Assembly: GCA_045597845.1 (NCBI GenBank)
Contig: JAZLKZ010000123.1
Location: forward strand, 1 to 16,491
DNA: 16,491 nt
Origin: Colimorpha sp045597845
Lineage (GTDB): Bacteria; Bacteroidota; Bacteroidia; Bacteroidales; P3
Reading direction: 5' to 3'
The stretch's first letter is position 1; the number at the start of each line of letters is the position of its first letter. The notes below the pieces were generated by a model. The model was not told the DNA's origin. It did not search any database and saw nothing but the letters and a program-made list of their open reading frames with translations. The translations under genes and the position numbers were made by a program. This document shows, in pieces, positions 5,379 to 13,007 of the stretch.

Positions 5379-6755
5379 TCACAACTGGTTGGGAAGGTCG
5401 GGATAGAGGTCGTAGAGGAACTTTTTGAGTTGGTAGCTGGCGCCGATGGCGTAGCTGCTGTCGTTGTTCTTGACCCATTGCGGGCCAGTGAAAAAGGCGC
5501 GCATCTTCTTGTAGTTGCCTCGCTCGGTGAGGTTGCGGACCAGATAGATGAGTTCGTAGGGTTTGTTGTTCTTGCCATGCCACACGATGGGATGCAACGT
5601 CTCGGGACGCATCCTGCCAGAGAAACGATAGGCGAAAAGGTACTTCTCTCCAGGGGTATCGGCAATGTAGCCTTGCTGTGCAAGATATTCAACAAGTTGG
5701 GTGAACTTTTCGGGTCCCGCCTTAACGACGATGGGATTGGGATTCATGAACTCAGAGAGTTGCGTTCCAACAGCCGAAAGGCGCGAGAAATAATCGTTGG
5801 GCAACGCAAAGGTGTCGCCATACTGGTATTCGTGCAAAAGACGCTTGTAGGTATCGGCGTACTCGGGCCTTAGCAGCAGTCGCTCGAGCAAAGCACGTTC
5901 ACGCTGTTTGAACCGGTCGTAGTCGTCCCAATAAAGATGAAGCACTGCGGCAAGATGGACATTCAAATAACGATAGTAGTCTTCAAAGTACTGCTCCAAA
6001 GTTTCGTCGTTCAAATCCTCTTCCGTTCGCAGCATCGAGGCGTACATCCGATCGCCGGCATCATAGATTGCCACATCATCCTGTTCGAGTCCATAGCGCG
6101 AACGATGGGTCTGCGTATCCGCAACAAGCAGTTGTTCATCCACATCCAAGCCCAAAAGCGGCTGCACGTCGGGCCAGAGCTGTGAGCAAATCACGCTGAT
6201 GGGACGAAGGTCGCAGGGATTGTCCTTGATGAGCGACACAAAAGTATCGCAATCGGCATCCTGGAAACTTTGCAACAGTCGCTCAAGCACATTGGAGGGG
6301 CACGGTATGGTGCGGATATATTCCGCCACCGCGAAAGGCGCAACAGACTGGAGCGCCTTGTAGATTTCCTCAGGCGGCAACTGCGGCGTACACTCGTCAA
6401 TGGAGTCGACAATGTCGGGAATGTCTTCGCAAAGGATTCGATTGTTGACAATGTAGCGCATCACATTGCAGACAGGCAGATAAACACTGAAAGCAAAGGT
6501 AATGGACTCCCGATAATAGTCTTCGGTTTCGGGATCAGCCAAATCCTCAGCCATTTCATCACGCAAGGACTGGGGAATATCGAGATGCTGCGCGGCTTCG
6601 AGCCCCGCATAATAGGTTTTCAGTCTTGATATTTCGGTAGCGTAATGCAATGAATTTATTGAGTTGAAGATTAGAAGATTTTTAGAATGGTTCAAATGGT
6701 TCAAGTAGGTCAAATAGTTCAGATTGAAGATTTTCAGATTTTCATCCCTGGTCAC
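5379..6755 (-). CDS. Large acidic protein of unknown function
   Basis: The frame gives 458 residues from a GTG at 6755. I recognise no domain. The protein is rich in Asp/Glu and aromatic residues, has no signal peptide or membrane helix, and looks cytosolic and mostly helical. The C-terminal part (about residues 350-458) reads like one compact conserved domain with VWHGKNNKPYELIYLVRNL and KKMRAFFTGPQWV. The start is uncertain. The first 35 residues are encoded by short-unit repeats, including a 9-bp unit that gives an NYLTYLNHLNH pattern, and there is no in-frame ATG. The GTG lies about 27 bases after a good -7 box (6782-6789); a TTG at 6650 is the alternative. It shares an upstream promoter motif with the downstream lipoprotein gene, so the two may be co-regulated. 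Confidence 0.82.
   Translation of the reverse strand: MTRDENLKIFNLNYLTYLNHLNHSKNLLIFNSINSLHYATEISRLKTYYAGLEAAQHLDIPQSLRDEMAEDLADPETEDYYRESITFAFSVYLPVCNVMRYIVNNRILCEDIPDIVDSIDECTPQLPPEEIYKALQSVAPFAVAEYIRTIPCPSNVLERLLQSFQDADCDTFVSLIKDNPCDLRPISVICSQLWPDVQPLLGLDVDEQLLVADTQTHRSRYGLEQDDVAIYDAGDRMYASMLRTEEDLNDETLEQYFEDYYRYLNVHLAAVLHLYWDDYDRFKQRERALLERLLLRPEYADTYKRLLHEYQYGDTFALPNDYFSRLSAVGTQLSEFMNPNPIVVKAGPEKFTQLVEYLAQQGYIADTPGEKYLFAYRFSGRMRPETLHPIVWHGKNNKPYELIYLVRNLTERGNYKKMRAFFTGPQWVKNNDSSYAIGASYQLKKFLYDLYPDLPNQL
6668..6739. repeat. Mixed 8/9-bp short repeats inside or before the 458-residue gene
   Basis: AGAT phased at 8 bases occurs at 6668/6676 and 6728/6736, flanking four 9-base units: TTCAAATGG, TTCAAGTAG, GTCAAATAG and TTCAGATTG (6691-6726). 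If translation starts at the GTG at 6755, this tract is coding. If it starts at the TTG at 6650, it is leader RNA like the other arrays. Confidence 0.7.
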
Positions 6756-6781
6756 TATTTACTCACTAAGATTTGAATTTG

Positions 6782-6789
6782 CAAAGATA
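6782..6789 (-). promoter_or_regulatory. -7 box (TATCTTTG) for the 458-residue gene
   Basis: It is an exact TAnnTTTG match on the minus strand, followed by GC as in many Bacteroidetes promoters. The predicted start of transcription is near 6775, about 20 bases before the GTG. A TTTC lies about 17 bases upstream as a weak -33. Confidence 0.6.
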
Positions 6790-6818
6790 AACATTCCTTT
6801 GCTATGGAAATAGAAAAA

Positions 6819-6831
6819 TAGAAGAAAATAG
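6819..6831 (-). promoter_or_regulatory. Shared upstream promoter motif, copy 2 (CTATTTTCTTCTA)
   Basis: It is identical to 5133-5145 and lies 29 bases upstream of the -7 box at 6782-6789. It is embedded in a longer A/T-rich CTATTTT repeat tract (about 6808-6842), so part of the match may be low complexity. The remaining 6756-7080 spacer holds this promoter and the divergent one at 6983-6990 and no gene that I can support. Confidence 0.45.
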
Positions 6832-6982
6832 AAAAAAATAGCGAGCAGCCATAGTGTAAAAAAGGTGCTATACGGATTGGGAATTAGTTAAGAATCATGA
6901 ATTAAGAAGTCAATATTTTGGCTTCTGGTCGCAAGTCACAACTCTCGAATTCGAAGGCACACTGAGATTCAAATATAATGCG

Positions 6983-6990
6983 TATCTTTG
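6983..6990 (+). promoter_or_regulatory. -7 box (TATCTTTG) for the broken lipoprotein gene
   Basis: It is an exact TAnnTTTG match on the plus strand, followed by CAAAAATAGG, 90 bases upstream of the ATG at 7081. The promoter looks intact although the gene is broken. Confidence 0.55.
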
Positions 6991-7080
6991 CAAAAATAGG
7001 AATTGCGAAGATTGAGGTTGACATTTCATCTTGTCAGGCTAGAATAGAAAACATTAATTTAAAAATCTCAAATATTTTTT

Positions 7081-7558
7081 ATGAAAAGATTAATTTATTG
7101 TTTTGGCACTGGGTTTAGGCGTATTCTCAGGCTGCAACAAAGACGACGAAGAAGAAGTAAAACCAGCTCCAGAGTTTAATGCGGAGATATCGCTGCGCAA
7201 TGCTACTGAAGAGGACGAAAGCGACCTTGAAGTTCGCGTGAAAGCGCTGATTCTCGATGTCAAAGGCACTGATATCGTATCTGGATATGCCGGTCTTTTC
7301 GAAAGCGACAAGGTCAGTGAAGCCGAATACGAGAATGCCGTCGCCGCATTCCCTATCGATCAGGAATGCATCAATGCCATCAACAGCGAGGCAGGATAGT
7401 CTAAAAGGTATGACGGCCAAAGATGCTTACCCGCAGAAGAAGATGGTCGCCCTGATCACTTCCATTTCGTAGCTGTCGTCAAGCTGACCAACAAGGCTGG
7501 CGTGACAAAAGTCATCACCGACACTGCAGAACCCATCCTCGAACTCCCTCCGAAATAA
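7081..7558 (+). pseudogene. Broken small lipoprotein gene (frameshift plus nonsense codon)
   Basis: The ATG at 7081 starts MKRLIYC, then the frame is lost. Removing one T from the TTTT run at 7101-7104 restores a good lipoprotein signal, MKRLIYCLALGLGVFSGCNK, with a lipobox Cys followed by a DDEEE acidic stretch. That frame (readable from TTG at 7103) runs to a TAG at 7397-7399. It then continues in the same frame for 52 codons, including DHFHFVAVVKLTNKAGVTKV, to a TAA at 7556-7558. Two lesions, one indel and one stop, therefore separate it from an intact protein of about 158 residues. The mature protein would be a surface or periplasmic lipoprotein of unknown function. Sequencing error in the T-run, or phase variation through it, would explain the first lesion but not the second. 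Confidence 0.75.
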
Positions 7559-7595
7559 TTGATTATCAAACATCAGATAATCACCATCTCGGTTA

Positions 7596-7644
7596 AATAA
7601 ATTAAATCAGGACTGGAAGTTTTCCAGTCCTGATTTAATTTATT
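7596..7644 (+). terminator. Perfect 23-bp stem terminator
   Basis: The arms 7596-7618 and 7622-7644 are exact reverse complements around a 3-base loop. The upper stem core is CAGGACTGGAA and the outer part is A/T-rich, so the transcript ends in a U-rich arm in either direction. It lies 38 bases after the broken lipoprotein gene and should insulate the next gene. Confidence 0.85.
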
Positions 7645-7697
7645 AGGGAATAGTGGTTGGAAGATTGGGGAGTGGGGAGATTGTCAATTATATTTCG

Positions 7698-7705
7698 TAT
7701 CTTTG
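7698..7705 (+). promoter_or_regulatory. -7 box (TATCTTTG) for the B12-type radical SAM gene
   Basis: It is an exact TAnnTTTG match 23 bases before the ATG at 7729. The predicted leader is very short, with no recognisable riboswitch. Confidence 0.6.
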
Positions 7706-7728
7706 CTTGAATTTTCAAGGTTGTCGCT

Positions 7729-9492
7729 ATGAAATATCTGCTGCTTACTCCGCCTCTTACGCAACTCAATACGCCCTACCCTGCCACTACGGTGCTGAAG
7801 GGTTTTCTGCAATCGCAAGGTCACGTTGTTGACCAAGGCGACTTGGGCATCGAACTGATTGACAAGGTCTATTCCAAGGAGTTTTTGAAGGGCATCGGAC
7901 TGCCCGACCACGCCAACTGCATCGAGATGGTGATGCGCTTTCTGCGCGGACAGGACAACACTGTGGCACCTCGCATCGCCAACCGCAGCTTGTTGCCTGA
8001 AGGGGCGCGATTCAACGAGTTGGCGGACATGGAATGGGCGTTCGGGACGGCTGGCACGGAGGACAAAGCACGCTACCTGGCGACACTGTTTCTGGAGGAC
8101 ATCGCCGACCTTATTCGCGAAAAGATCGACAGCCATTTCGACTTGATTCGCTACGCCGAGCAACTGGCAAGTTTCGCACCTGAATTTGACGAGATGGAGC
8201 GGTCGCTGCAAGCCGAAAAGACTTGTATCGACCAACTGATGCTGGACTGTCTGCAAAAACACATCGAGGCCTTCCAACCCGACATCGTAGGCTTTTCCAT
8301 CCCCTTTCCGGGCTGTCTCTACGGAGCCTTGCGGTGCGGACAATGGATCCAAGCGAACCGACCCGAAATCACCGTAATCTTTGGTGGAGGCTTCGCCAAC
8401 ACCGAATGGCGACAGCTGCAAGAGCCTCGCATCTTCGACTACTGCGATTTCATCACCTTGGACGACGGAGAGATTCCGCTGCAACAAATTGGATTGGTTC
8501 TAAGCAAGCAGTCCGACAAACTGGTGCGCACCTACTGCCGCAACGACAAAGGCGAGGTCACCTATAGCGGAAATGATTCCGAAAATGTCGATTTCGCTTC
8601 GCAAAGCGCACCCGACTTTGAGGGTTTGCCTTTGGACAAATATCTTTCCTTGGCAGAGATGACCAATCCGATGCACCGCTTGTGGAGCTGTGGCAGATGG
8701 AACAAGATGATGATGGCGCATGGCTGCTATTGGCACCGCTGCGCCTTCTGCGACACCACACTCGACTACATCGCTCGCTACGCAACACCCACGGCACAGA
8801 CCGTGGTGGATCGCATGGAACACATCATGCGACAGACCGGCAACAGCGGTTTCCATTTCGTTGACGAGGCTTTGCCTCCAAAACTGCTGAAAGAAGTTTG
8901 CGAAGAGATTCTCCGCAGAGGGCTGAGTGTCAGTTTTTGGGGCAACATCCGTTTTGAAAAAGCCTATACGCAAGAGTTCTGCGACCTGCTGTCCGATGCA
9001 GGCTGCGTAGCGGTGAGCGGCGGACTGGAAGTGGCATCCAACCGATTGCTCAAACTGATGGACAAAGGCGTAACCATTGAACAGACCGTTCAAGCCTGCC
9101 GTCATTTCCGCAATGCAGGCATCATGGTTCACACCTATCTGATGTACGGATTCCCGACAGAGACGTTGCAAGAGACTTTCAACGCCTTGGAGACGGTACG
9201 CAAAATGTTTGACGAAGGCATCGTACAGAGCGCCTTCTGGCACCGCTATGCAATGACTTGCCACAGTCTCTCGGGACAACATCCCGAAGCCTACGGCGCG
9301 AAGCGGACAAACGACAAGGTACACCCGTTCTGCAACAACGAAATAGATTGGGACAACACATTCGACTACGACATCGAAGCCGTGGGGCGCGGCCTACGGT
9401 TCGCCACCTACAACTACATGCACGACATCGGTTTAGACCAACCCATCAAGAGATGGTTCTCGGGAAAGCTGACAGCAAAGACCAGCCACTAA
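7729..9492 (+). CDS. B12-binding-type radical SAM protein
   Basis: This 587-residue protein has the layout of cobalamin-binding-domain radical SAM proteins. An N-terminal Rossmann-like region begins KYLLLTPPLTQLNTPYPAT and contains IVGFSIPFPG (about 187-196) and VIFGGGFAN (216-224). A radical SAM barrel follows with HGCYWHRCAFCD, whose cysteines C333, C338 and C341 are spaced C-x4-C-x2-C rather than C-x3-C-x2-C. I see no DxHxxG motif, so cobalamin would have to bind base-off or not at all. Later barrel-type stretches include SGGLEVASNRLLKLMDKG and YLMYGFPTET. Such proteins catalyse methylations or rearrangements on varied substrates; the substrate here is unknown. The gene has its own promoter, stands alone, and converges on queG. 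Confidence 0.88.
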   Translation: MKYLLLTPPLTQLNTPYPATTVLKGFLQSQGHVVDQGDLGIELIDKVYSKEFLKGIGLPDHANCIEMVMRFLRGQDNTVAPRIANRSLLPEGARFNELADMEWAFGTAGTEDKARYLATLFLEDIADLIREKIDSHFDLIRYAEQLASFAPEFDEMERSLQAEKTCIDQLMLDCLQKHIEAFQPDIVGFSIPFPGCLYGALRCGQWIQANRPEITVIFGGGFANTEWRQLQEPRIFDYCDFITLDDGEIPLQQIGLVLSKQSDKLVRTYCRNDKGEVTYSGNDSENVDFASQSAPDFEGLPLDKYLSLAEMTNPMHRLWSCGRWNKMMMAHGCYWHRCAFCDTTLDYIARYATPTAQTVVDRMEHIMRQTGNSGFHFVDEALPPKLLKEVCEEILRRGLSVSFWGNIRFEKAYTQEFCDLLSDAGCVAVSGGLEVASNRLLKLMDKGVTIEQTVQACRHFRNAGIMVHTYLMYGFPTETLQETFNALETVRKMFDEGIVQSAFWHRYAMTCHSLSGQHPEAYGAKRTNDKVHPFCNNEIDWDNTFDYDIEAVGRGLRFATYNYMHDIGLDQPIKRWFSGKLTAKTSH

Positions 9493-9573
9493 CCGCCATC
9501 CACAATTTCAAGATTTCCAACAAGATTATTGATTTATTATAAATCAACTGTTTGAAATTATATTTAACAATTT

Positions 9574-9656
9574 TTTTGGCACTTTTTCCAAGTTTTTCAA
9601 TATCATTTTTGGCACTTTTTCCACTTTTTGAAGCGTCTATTTTGGCACTTTTTCCA
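9574..9656. repeat. Three 33-bp tandem repeats running into the 3' end of queG
   Basis: The 17-base core TTTTGGCACTTTTTCCA occurs at 9574-9590, 9607-9623 and 9640-9656, exactly 33 bases apart, with diverged spacers. The third copy encodes the C-terminal residues (NLEKVPK) and stop of queG on the minus strand, so the other two look like duplications of the end of that gene. The repeat fills the 9493-9636 gap between convergent genes. Confidence 0.88.
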
Positions 9657-10524
9657 AATTTCGGCACCACTGATAATACTTGATGCGGGAAATGGGCGTA
9701 TGGCGGGTGAGGTGTTTGAATGCAGTTTCATCTGCAACGGGAAGAAACTCCAACTCTTGCAATCGTTCCGCAGAAACCTCGACAGCAACAGGTGCCTGTT
9801 GATTGAACGGGCACACCAACTGACAGCAGTCACAGCCAAAGACATAGCCATTGGTACGCAGGCTTTCGGGCAATTGCTCCGACCGATTCTCGATGGTATG
9901 ATACGAAGTGCAACGGCGTGCATCAAGCTCAACCTTGACTTTTGCTGTTGGAGGAGAGACAATTAGCGCTTTGTTGGGACAGGCATCCACACATTTATGG
10001 CAGTCGCCACATTGATTGGGCTTGGGGGTGTCGTAATGGTCCATTTCGGCAGTAGTCACCAACTCGCCCAAATTGCAGAAACTGCCCAAACGGGGATGGA
10101 TAAACAGCGTGTTTTTGCCAATCCAGCCCATTCCCGCCATCATCGCCCAAAGTTTGTCACTCATGGGGACAGTATCGACGCACGGCTTCGCCTCAAAATC
10201 GGGATAACGTTCCTGAATGCGTGCAATCAAAGCAAACAACATCCGCTTGATTTTCTCGTGATAATCCTCTCCATAGGCATATTGCGCAATACGGAACGGA
10301 CCTTGCATCGTTTGCGAAGGTTTGTAGCCCACCACAAGACCAATCACACTTTTGGCGTTAGGAACCAGCAGCCGTGGATCGCCACGCATTTCCTGATGCT
10401 GTTCCATGAACGACATCGAGGCATGACAACCTTGCGCAGTCCACTCTTGCAACGAGTGAGAAAACTGCGGAATTGCCTCTGCTTGGGCAATTCCGCAGTC
10501 ATCGAAGCCCACGTCATGGGCCAA
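9637..10524 (-). CDS. queG: Epoxyqueuosine reductase
   Basis: QueG reduces epoxyqueuosine to queuosine at the wobble position of tRNAs, using cobalamin and two 4Fe-4S clusters in the cytosol. Visible marks are GFDDCGIAQAE near the N-terminus, the conserved PCVDTVPMSDK with the catalytic Asp (D117 here), the first ferredoxin motif CGDCHKCVDACP (C172, C175, C178, C182), and the second motif CDCCQLVCPF (C231-C238). It lacks the C-terminal HEAT-like extension of the E. coli protein, so it is a short version. The start is unclear. The listed start is a TTG, no ATG exists in frame, and the upstream codons (KINSQFIKELAHD) still look like QueG up to a stop inside the 8-bp repeat array. It is the last gene of the operon after the rlmL-like gene. 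Confidence 0.93.
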   Translation of the reverse strand: MAHDVGFDDCGIAQAEAIPQFSHSLQEWTAQGCHASMSFMEQHQEMRGDPRLLVPNAKSVIGLVVGYKPSQTMQGPFRIAQYAYGEDYHEKIKRMLFALIARIQERYPDFEAKPCVDTVPMSDKLWAMMAGMGWIGKNTLFIHPRLGSFCNLGELVTTAEMDHYDTPKPNQCGDCHKCVDACPNKALIVSPPTAKVKVELDARRCTSYHTIENRSEQLPESLRTNGYVFGCDCCQLVCPFNQQAPVAVEVSAERLQELEFLPVADETAFKHLTRHTPISRIKYYQWCRNLEKVPK

Positions 10525-10552
10525 TTCCTTTATAAATTGAGAATTGATTTTC

Positions 10553-10660
10553 AGATGTTTAGATGTTTAGATATACAGATGCTCAGATTAACAGATATAC
10601 AGATGTTCAGATTAACAGATATACAGATATTCAGATTAACAGATGTTCAGATGTTTAGAT
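10553..10660. repeat. 8-bp AGATNNNN array 3 (14 units)
   Basis: AGAT recurs every 8 bases from 10553 to 10657 without a break, 14 times. The variable bases include GTTT, ATAC, GCTC, TAAC, GTTC and ATTC. The array fills most of the spacer between the rlmL-like gene and queG and reaches to within about 30 bases of the queG start. Transcribed on the minus strand it reads AUCU every 8 bases, as at arrays 1 and 2. Confidence 0.92.
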
Positions 10661-10687
10661 TAACGGGGGCATCTTTATCTAAGGTAT

Positions 10688-11914
10688 TTATTCCGCATCA
10701 TCGTGTTGCTTGGAGGACTTCTTGCTGCCCTCGTAGAGTTCGAAATGCAAGAAACGGCAATCCAACGAGCCGTTGAGCAAAGGAATCTTCTTGGAGGATT
10801 TGAGACCGATATGCTTCATTGCCTCGAAGTCGGAGGTGATGAGCCAAACATCGCAACGTTCGCCATAGAGACGCTTGAAAGTGTCGCCCAACTGGGTGTA
10901 CATAGCGTTGAGGTCGTCAATCTTGATACGCTCGCCGTAAGGAGGATTGGTGACAATCATCGTGCGGCCCTCGGGAGGTTCCTGATTCTCGAAAGAGCCG
11001 TGGAACAGCATCACATCCTTGTGGAGCTTGGTGTATTCCAAATTCTTCTCAGCCTGCTCCAAAACAGTCAAATCAATATCGTTGCCCCAAATTTCGTGGT
11101 CAAAATCGCCAGCGCCAATCTTGCGGTCCTCTTCCGCCTTAACGCTCTTCCAAACGCCCAAGTTGAATTCTTTCCAACGCTTGAAAGCGAAGTCGCTACG
11201 ATAGTACTGCGCCGGGATGTTGTTTGCCAACATAGCAGCCTCGATAAGCAGGGTACCCGAACCGCACATAGGGTCGTAGAAATTGCAATCGCATTTCCAA
11301 CCCGAAAGTTTGATCATACCTGCGGCAAGCACCTCATTGATAGGAGCGATGCCCACAGCCTGACGGTAGCCACGCTTGTGGAGCGATTCGCCGGAAGAGT
11401 TCATCAGCAACGTAACATGCGTGTCGGCGATATGCAGATTGAACTTGAATTGAGCGTTTTCGGTATCGATGGAAGGACGGCGACCGAAATTGCGACGGAA
11501 GCGGTCAACGATGGCGTCCTTTGTCTTGAGGGCGGCATAGTAGGAATGCGTGAAGACCTCGCCAGTGGTGGTGGAATCAATCATGAAGGTACCATCTACG
11601 TCCATGATTTTCTCCCACTTGATCTGATACACCTGGTCGTAGAGTTCCTGTTCGTTGGAAGCCTCAAACTCGGCGAAAGGCTTCAAGATGGCCAATGCCG
11701 TGCGGCAAGTGTAGTTGGCGCGATAAAGCACCTTCATGTCACCTTCGAAAGCCACGGCACGGTTGATTGGTTCGATGTCCGTTGCGCCACATTCGCGCAA
11801 CTCTTCCGCCAAGATTTCCTCCAAGCCCATCATGGTCTTGGCAATCATCTTGAATTTCTCATGATTTGTTTTTTCAATCGGCACAACCTTGCCGTTTTGT
11901 TTCTGAATAATCAT
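10688..11914 (-). CDS. rlmL: THUMP-domain 23S rRNA guanine-N2 methyltransferase, RlmL type
   Basis: This 408-residue protein has an N-terminal THUMP RNA-binding region (about 22-170, starting MIAKTMMGLEEILAEEL) and a C-terminal Rossmann methyltransferase domain. The SAM-binding motif is DPMCGSGTLLIEAA (214-227) and the catalytic motif is TNPPYGERI (322-330). Family knowledge points to methylation of a 23S rRNA guanine (G2445 in E. coli). It corresponds to the RlmL half only and lacks the RlmK domain fused in E. coli. A related THUMP methyltransferase acting on tRNA cannot be fully excluded. The start ATG at 11914 lies 23 bases after the end of the upstream membrane protein gene, so the two are probably co-transcribed. 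The C-terminus is Lys/Ser/Asp-rich. Confidence 0.9.
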   Translation of the reverse strand: MIIQKQNGKVVPIEKTNHEKFKMIAKTMMGLEEILAEELRECGATDIEPINRAVAFEGDMKVLYRANYTCRTALAILKPFAEFEASNEQELYDQVYQIKWEKIMDVDGTFMIDSTTTGEVFTHSYYAALKTKDAIVDRFRRNFGRRPSIDTENAQFKFNLHIADTHVTLLMNSSGESLHKRGYRQAVGIAPINEVLAAGMIKLSGWKCDCNFYDPMCGSGTLLIEAAMLANNIPAQYYRSDFAFKRWKEFNLGVWKSVKAEEDRKIGAGDFDHEIWGNDIDLTVLEQAEKNLEYTKLHKDVMLFHGSFENQEPPEGRTMIVTNPPYGERIKIDDLNAMYTQLGDTFKRLYGERCDVWLITSDFEAMKHIGLKSSKKIPLLNGSLDCRFLHFELYEGSKKSSKQHDDAE

Positions 11915-11937
11915 GTTATTGTCAGTATTTTATATTG

Positions 11938-12930
11938 CTAATGAATAGAATCCGTTTGTCGAGGACGCCAATGACGTAAGCGATGGCGCACCGTATGCCC
12001 TTGAAGCGTTCCATTGAGGATGGCCGTGTTGAGTTCGTAACCCAGCATGATAACCAGGCAGTTGAGGAAAAGCCACAACATGATGACCAACACCGTTCCA
12101 ATAGACCCGTAAAGGAGATTATAGTTGTTGAAATTAGAGATATACACCTTAAAGCCCCACGAAAGGAGGATGAACATGATGGTGGCAAACACCGCACCCG
12201 AAGAGAAAAAGCCCACACGTTGCTTCTTGAGCGGGATGATGTAATAGATGGCACTCAACGTAATCAATGCCATAGCCACAAGAATCACCCAACGGCCGAT
12301 ACCGATGGCCCAATGCGTGAAAGAGCCATGGTCGAGCAATCCATGCGAAAACAGCCACATAAGAATGGTTTTGTACCCAATGAGCAGGATAAGCACCAGC
12401 ACAATCAAGAAATAGAGCAAGAATACCATCAAGATACATAAAGGATAGCGTATCAAGAATTTGCGACGCTCCTTGCTACGATCCGAAAAATACATCATCA
12501 TGCCATGCACCGCATTGGCAGCCAATATGATAGAAGCGACAAAACCAATAGACAGCAAACTTTTATGTTTGTGTCCCATCACATCGTTGATAGTGTTCGC
12601 CAACGGCTCGAAAACCTTTTCCGGGACGATATGCTGCAACTGAAACAGCAGTTCGTCCTGCAAACCGTCGAATGGCAAGAAGGCGATGAGCGTGAACATG
12701 AAGATTAGCAACGGGGGCAACGCCATCAAGAAAGAGAAAGCAAGGCCCTTGGAAGCCCTCCACAGGTCGCCGTTGGCGATACCACGCAACAAATAGCTCA
12801 CCACGTCATACAAAGGCACTCCCTTGTTGCCCGGCAAGGAGACATTGTGCACCCCATAGCGAAGGTAACGAACAGCCTTGCTGCCCGTAATCTTGCGCAC
12901 AAAAACCTTTATCCCATCCAGAACGTTCAC
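11938..12930 (-). CDS. YihY/BrkB family inner-membrane protein
   Basis: This 330-residue integral membrane protein has about six hydrophobic helices, including FSFLMALPPLLIFMFTLIAF (about 66-85), a long segment FLIRYPLCILMVFLLYFLIV further on, and C-terminal LLYGSIGTVLVIMLWLFLNC. The pattern and the GTVLVIMLWLF segment match the YihY/BrkB (UPF0761) family, whose molecular role is not established; despite the older name it is not a proven ribonuclease. The start is GTG at 12930, with a stop in frame shortly upstream and no better ATG. It lies 77 bases after nadC and 23 bases before the rlmL-like gene on the same strand, so it probably belongs to a nadC operon. Confidence 0.9.
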   Translation of the reverse strand: MNVLDGIKVFVRKITGSKAVRYLRYGVHNVSLPGNKGVPLYDVVSYLLRGIANGDLWRASKGLAFSFLMALPPLLIFMFTLIAFLPFDGLQDELLFQLQHIVPEKVFEPLANTINDVMGHKHKSLLSIGFVASIILAANAVHGMMMYFSDRSKERRKFLIRYPLCILMVFLLYFLIVLVLILLIGYKTILMWLFSHGLLDHGSFTHWAIGIGRWVILVAMALITLSAIYYIIPLKKQRVGFFSSGAVFATIMFILLSWGFKVYISNFNNYNLLYGSIGTVLVIMLWLFLNCLVIMLGYELNTAILNGTLQGHTVRHRLRHWRPRQTDSIH

Positions 12931-12978
12931 GAAAAGCGAGAATTAATAATTACTTTGAAGATTTGCAGGGGCGACTGA

Positions 12979-12996
12979 TTAAAGTCAAGGTTAAGG
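12979..12996 (-). repeat. 6-bp repeat (ACCTTR type) in the nadC-brkB spacer
   Basis: Read on the minus strand this is CCTTAA, CCTTGA, CTTTAA. The same unit occurs at 15311-15340 in the cinA-DMT spacer, in the same orientation relative to transcription and again just after a stop codon. Confidence 0.55.
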
Positions 12997-13007
12997 TTTT
13001 CGCACAA

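Noticed and set aside
5238..5873. Long plus-strand open frame of 211 codons
   Set aside because: It is the antisense shadow of the 458-residue gene in a GC-richer region, with no promoter and no family resemblance.
9446..9670. 74-codon minus-strand frame with an 11-residue GKSAK repeat
   Set aside because: It overlaps the ends of two real genes, and its repetitive part is simply the 33-bp repeat read in one frame.
10703..11941. Plus-strand open frame of 412 codons
   Set aside because: It lies exactly antisense to the rlmL-like gene, which has clear THUMP and methyltransferase motifs; the antisense product resembles nothing.
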